Notes under the pieces: model-generated
The model's input: only the letters and a program-made list of their open reading frames with translations
What the model was told of the DNA's origin: nothing
Database searches by the model: none
Shown: positions 60,339-64,000 of the stretch, in pieces
How the letters are laid out: the number at the start of each line of letters is the position of its first letter
Numbering within the stretch: the first letter of the stretch is position 1
Assembly (NCBI GenBank): GCA_002633025.1
Contig: NMRB01000587.1
Location: forward strand, 235,341 to 299,340
Direction: 5' to 3'
Origin: Notospermus geniculatus
Lineage: Eukaryota; Nemertea; Pilidiophora; Heteronemertea; Lineidae
DNA length: 64,000 nt
Translations under genes and position numbers: made by a program

Positions 60339-61064
60339 ACAATGACCAAAACTGCCATCTAGTGGTGAAAGACAGTACTACTTGTGATCAGTGGGATCAA
60401 GGTAAACTGAAGTAAGAACTCTCTTGAATCACCGAGTACACTGGGAGTGTAGANAAGGATTCCGGCAATCGGCAGCATTTTTGGTGGTTCTCTTCGATAT
60501 TTCTGCAGGGGAGCCCTTAATTACACTGTGAACGGGTCTGGTAACAGTTGAGGAACGGAAAAATCACTGGTTTCCCCGCTGGTTTCCCAAAGGTTGAGCG
60601 AAGAATGGGGTGAATTCGCGATCGACCGGCCACGTGCTTCGCCATTTTTGTCCATTCGGAGACCCAACCTGGGCGAATTTTTCTGTAAATCTCACCCGAT
60701 TTTCATGATGGTAACGATTTTCAGGAGCGCCAGGTGATTATCTTGAAGACTAACACACTTATAAACACAAAGCTGGGCGAAAAGCCCAAAGAAAACGGCA
60801 AAATGTGCGACCCACCGGCAAATCCTTCGTTGAAAGCCATTAAAACATCGACTTCCGGCTTGGTCCAAAGAAAACGGCAAAATGCGCATGCGCGAATTAT
60901 CCATGGCAATGACCTAATTACGAAGTTTGATCTCATCTATACAACAAGAACCAATGACCAAAACTGCCATCTAGTGGTGAAAGACAGTACTACTTGTGAT
61001 CAGTGGGATCAAGGTAAACTGAAGTAAGAACTCTCTTGTATTACCAAGTACGCTGGGAGTGTAG
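60339..61064 (+). repeat. About 115-bp direct repeats flanking about 490 bp
   Basis: 60,339-60,453 and 60,947-61,064 share AATGACCAAAACTGCCATCT, AGTGGTGAAAGACAGTACTA and GTGGGATCAAGGTAAACTGA. The interior holds a second inverted motif (AAAGAAAACGGCAAAATG). No LTR hallmarks were found. Confidence 0.8.
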
Positions 61065-61849
61065 AGTATAGCTATTACTTCTATTAATGATACCCCCACT
61101 GGTTTTTAGAGCAGATACTGCCCCTCATCAAGGCAGGCACGACATGGCCGATGACACACTTTATTCACGTGATGTTCTGGTTCAGAGACCAAGCGTATAA
61201 CGGAGGGCGTATTTTCTCCAATCAGTTGTAAACGTCCTAACCTTATGGAAAATGCAATCCGACTTTATGACCATTGTAAATTAGGTGTTAAATGAAGTGG
61301 AACTTTACAACATGTTCGGCATGATAACCAGCCAACGAAGTCTTTTTTCTTCAACCAAACGACATGATCATAATCACAAATCGTATGATTAACGATGCTA
61401 TATATGACTTTATCGTCAATATCGTGACATGTTTTGGGGTCTTCGATTCAAACGGTCACAAAGCCGGCCTACAAAGTTGTCATGGTGGACAAACAGGCAT
61501 GAATGATGATATTATAGCCGTACGAACCCAGCTCAGGTGGACATGAATGGAAAGACTGGCCTTGGAAAGATAAGTTAAAGTCAAAACCATTCAAACGGAA
61601 TGAAACGCGGATGTTATGTTGGACGATTTTCTTGTTCTGGTCACGAAGATGTTTTGTCGAGAATTCCTGTCATCGATGTTAGAATTTGTAAAAGACGTTT
61701 GTAAATATGTCTTCTCTGACCCTAGGCTCGTGTTTGGCACCAAGAATGAAAGAAGTGGATTGGAAATGTGTCACATATAGGTTCCTCCTGACCTACAAGA
61801 ATACACTCAGGTAATCCTTTGATCAGTTGACGTACATTGACTCAATTCC

Positions 61850-61996
61850 TTGCTGTGTTTCCGCCAGAGGGTACTAAGGGTACGATGCTAGTACCCTCAA
61901 GGGAACAGAAAAGGGCCATTTTCTTTAATTTCATTGAGCTTTTGTTGATTTTGAAGAAATTAGTACCCTCAAAAAAATTTCTGGCAGAGACCCTGC
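61850..61996. mobile_element. Element with TTTCCGCCAGAGGGTAC ends, copy 1
   Basis: Left TTTCCGCCAGAGGGTACTAA and right TTTCTGGCAGAGACCCTGCC are inverted. The interior repeats GTACCCTCAA. Confidence 0.55.
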
Positions 61997-62155
61997 CTTG
62001 GGCTAACTGGAGTGGCGCAGTGGAAACACTGAGCACCGTCACCTCTGGAGATCCGGGTTCGATTCCCAGTCGGACCTGCTCTTCATGTGATAGAGAGGGT
62101 GACTCTCTTTGAATGCCGGCCACTCTGGTTTCCTCCCGCGGTACATTAAATTTTC
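61990..62155 (+). mobile_element. tRNA-derived SINE, family B
   Basis: A good A box (AGTGGCGCAGTGG) and B box (GGTTCGATTCCCAG), then body GAGAGGGTGACTCTCTTTGA and CTGGTTTCCTCCCGCGGTAC. No tRNA anticodon stem. Confidence 0.65.
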
Positions 62156-62249
62156 CGGATGATGTCTACAGAGCTAATAATGCCATTGAGTATTCAATCA
62201 TCTCTCGATTCAATATCTTTTAATTTCATCCTTTTTTGGCAAGCAGACT

Positions 62250-62582
62250 GCATGCAGGGCTTCCGCCAGAAAAAAAATGAGGGTACGGACCAAAAAAAAT
62301 GTTTGGAAAAAAAAAATTTTGAAAAAAAAAATTTTTTGAAAAAAAACTTTTTTGAAAAAAATGTTTTTTTGATTTTTAAAAAGGTTTTAAACAATGTTTG
62401 GTGCCATTTTAGGCGTATTTTGAAGCATAAAATCCCCGCGCCGGTCATGCCGGTTGTTTGGTTTCATCCGGCATGTCATGGAAAAATGGTTACGCAACGT
62501 TTTTGAGGGTATGGATCCGTACCCTGGTAAAATTTAAGGGTACGGAATTTTACCCATTTTACCCTCTGGCAGAAACCCTGGC
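62250..62582. mobile_element. Element with TTCCGCCAGA ends, copy 2
   Basis: TGCAGGGCTTCCGCCAGAAA at left is answered by TTACCCTCTGGCAGAAACCC at right. The interior is dominated by A/T runs and GGGTACGG words. Confidence 0.6.
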
Positions 62583-63055
62583 ATGTCAGGGAATAATGAC
62601 AAAGTCACTATCAGAAGTGAGCGCTAATGATAAGTCCACCATAAAAATATTTATGTTACAACTTTATATTTTGTTTGACACCTGTACACAGTAAAATGAA
62701 AGTGTCAACTGGATTTTTATTCGTTTTTCTGATCACTTTATCACTTTATGACACATGAAATTGCCAGGTTGTTAACTATCAATGAGAAAATCTGTCCAGA
62801 TTGTTCAAGTCATGTTCAGAACATACATGTACCCGGTAGAAATGACAAGTTGGATGGCAGAGATATTACTTTGGTAATTCTTGGTGCTTATCAAACGCTA
62901 AATGCTTATGGCCTCCATAAATTGGCCATCAGTAAAATACATGTATCACATATCACAGCATAAAATTACCGCTATCTGGTGATTCTGTCTACAGAGCAGT
63001 TAATAATTTCTTGACCTCAAGTTTCCTCCAAAACTCCAGTTACTTCCTACAATCA

Positions 63056-63240
63056 AAAATTCATAAGCTTATGAATTTTTGCTACAATTCATAATATCAC
63101 ACGGTATTATTTGATGACTATAGCTAATGTGTACCTGGCCTAATATTCATATCGGCAAAAATTCATAAGCTTGCCTTATAAATTTTTGGTTACCAAAAAT
63201 TCATTTTTCGCTCGCCTTATAAATTTTTGATATCGGCAAT
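63056..63240. repeat. Palindrome-rich AAAAATTCATAAGC repeat
   Basis: A perfect 26-bp palindrome (AAAAATTCATAAGC... and inverse) followed by further direct and inverted ATTCATAAGCTTGCC / CTTATAAATTTTTG copies. Confidence 0.75.
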
Positions 63241-64000
63241 AAGGAACGGCCAATAGAAAGGCATGATTGAGAGTTCTCTAGCATGTCTGAAGGTCAAGGT
63301 GACAATCCTTATGACATAATCAGCACCGACATCTCATAAATCAATCTTGATAATCCTTTAATCAGGATGTAAACGAGCGATTGATTCAAGTTGATGTCAA
63401 TAGGAGGACATTAGATTTAGTCCAAGCATCGATGGACTTGGGTCCACTCATCAACATTACACACAATGGTAACATTGATTAAGTCAAAACTGCCAAATAA
63501 CAAGAGGTAATTTTGTGCGGATCTGTCGGGACAAGTTGCAGAATACGGCTGCAGCAAATTGAATGGTGAACAGCCATTTTGTTGGCCACCAGGTGGCGCT
63601 GACTGCCGGCATGATGCTTGCATCAACTCGCAGACAACTGCAATGTTCCAATGGGGTGGAGTTATTCATGCAGGAGATGTTTCACGATGAATTCTAATAT
63701 CCCAGTATTGTGTGTAAAGATCAGAAAGCCAATGTTGTGAAGACAGGAGGAAACCGGATTTCCAGGTGCATGTAGTCGAATGACGGCCAAATTGACACCA
63801 GCCATAGATTCTACATGTCTACAATATCAAACAGAGCCTCCGTATCAAGATGCTTATAGAGTTGATCAAATGGCACTAACTCTATCGGATTCCTGTTTCA
63901 TCAGCCCTCATCACTATTCTCTCATTCACCGAGCTATAAATCACGGCCTATCTCTTGTTCCAAGTCAAAGGGGGCAATAAACGTACATATGTCCATTGCC

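Larger units (their letters stand above)
44167..64000 (-). other. At least 19.8 kb upstream of the Sowah exon with no recognised exon (probable giant intron)
   Basis: I searched the - strand for the preceding ankyrin exon (a GCCCARTG word for LHWA) and found none. A spliced 5' remainder must exist because the exon starts at an acceptor. The DNA holds duplications, SINEs, hairpins, several repeat-poor AT-rich stretches and one assembly gap. A missing exon inside the gap cannot be excluded. Confidence 0.55.

Noticed and set aside
61990-62070. tRNA gene
   Set aside because: A and B boxes are present but no complete cloverleaf or anticodon arm; it is a SINE head. The same applies to 46,410 and 23,105-23,290.

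Overview
This window is nuclear DNA of a bilaterian animal. Genes are split by GT-AG introns, exons are short, and the DNA between them is full of minisatellites, hairpin (MITE-like) elements and tRNA-derived SINE remnants. The proteins look like those of a marine invertebrate (lophotrochozoan, cephalochordate, hemichordate or similar). I cannot name the phylum from sequence alone.

Layout. (1) Positions 380-4481, + strand: the last nine exons of an SLC7 L-type amino-acid transporter (LAT light chain). The 5' part lies outside the window, and a polyA signal sits near 5175. (2) 4.5-12.7 kb: long intergenic DNA without a convincing gene, followed by the Irx leader. (3) 12,749-24,199, + strand: a complete eight-exon Iroquois-class (TALE) homeobox gene encoding 465 aa. 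Its start is fixed by an upstream in-frame stop, every splice phase agrees, and a polyA signal lies near 25,083. (4) 43,711-44,166, - strand: an exon of Sowah (sosondowah ankyrin-repeat protein) carrying an ankyrin repeat and a Ser-rich tail. Further - strand exons lie at 35,748-35,783 and 34,218-34,393. Weaker ones lie at 40,377-40,403, 30,486-30,547 and 29,645-29,744. All of these join in phase through a strong alternative donor inside the ankyrin exon, so Sowah may extend to within about 5.4 kb of Irx. (5) 44.2-64 kb: no recognisable exon. If Sowah continues upstream, this is a first-rank intron of at least 19.8 kb. It contains two large tandem duplications, an assembly gap (58,551-58,666) and several AT-rich, repeat-poor stretches.

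How it fits together. Irx and Sowah lie tail to tail. Iroquois-Sowah linkage is a known ancient bilaterian genomic regulatory block, in which Sowah introns and the intergenic DNA carry long-range Irx enhancers. The window therefore probably represents this block in an unannotated genome, with the SLC7 gene as the neighbour upstream of Irx. The most novel observation is the chain of small - strand exons that may form an alternative Sowah C-terminus within what would otherwise be called intergenic DNA.
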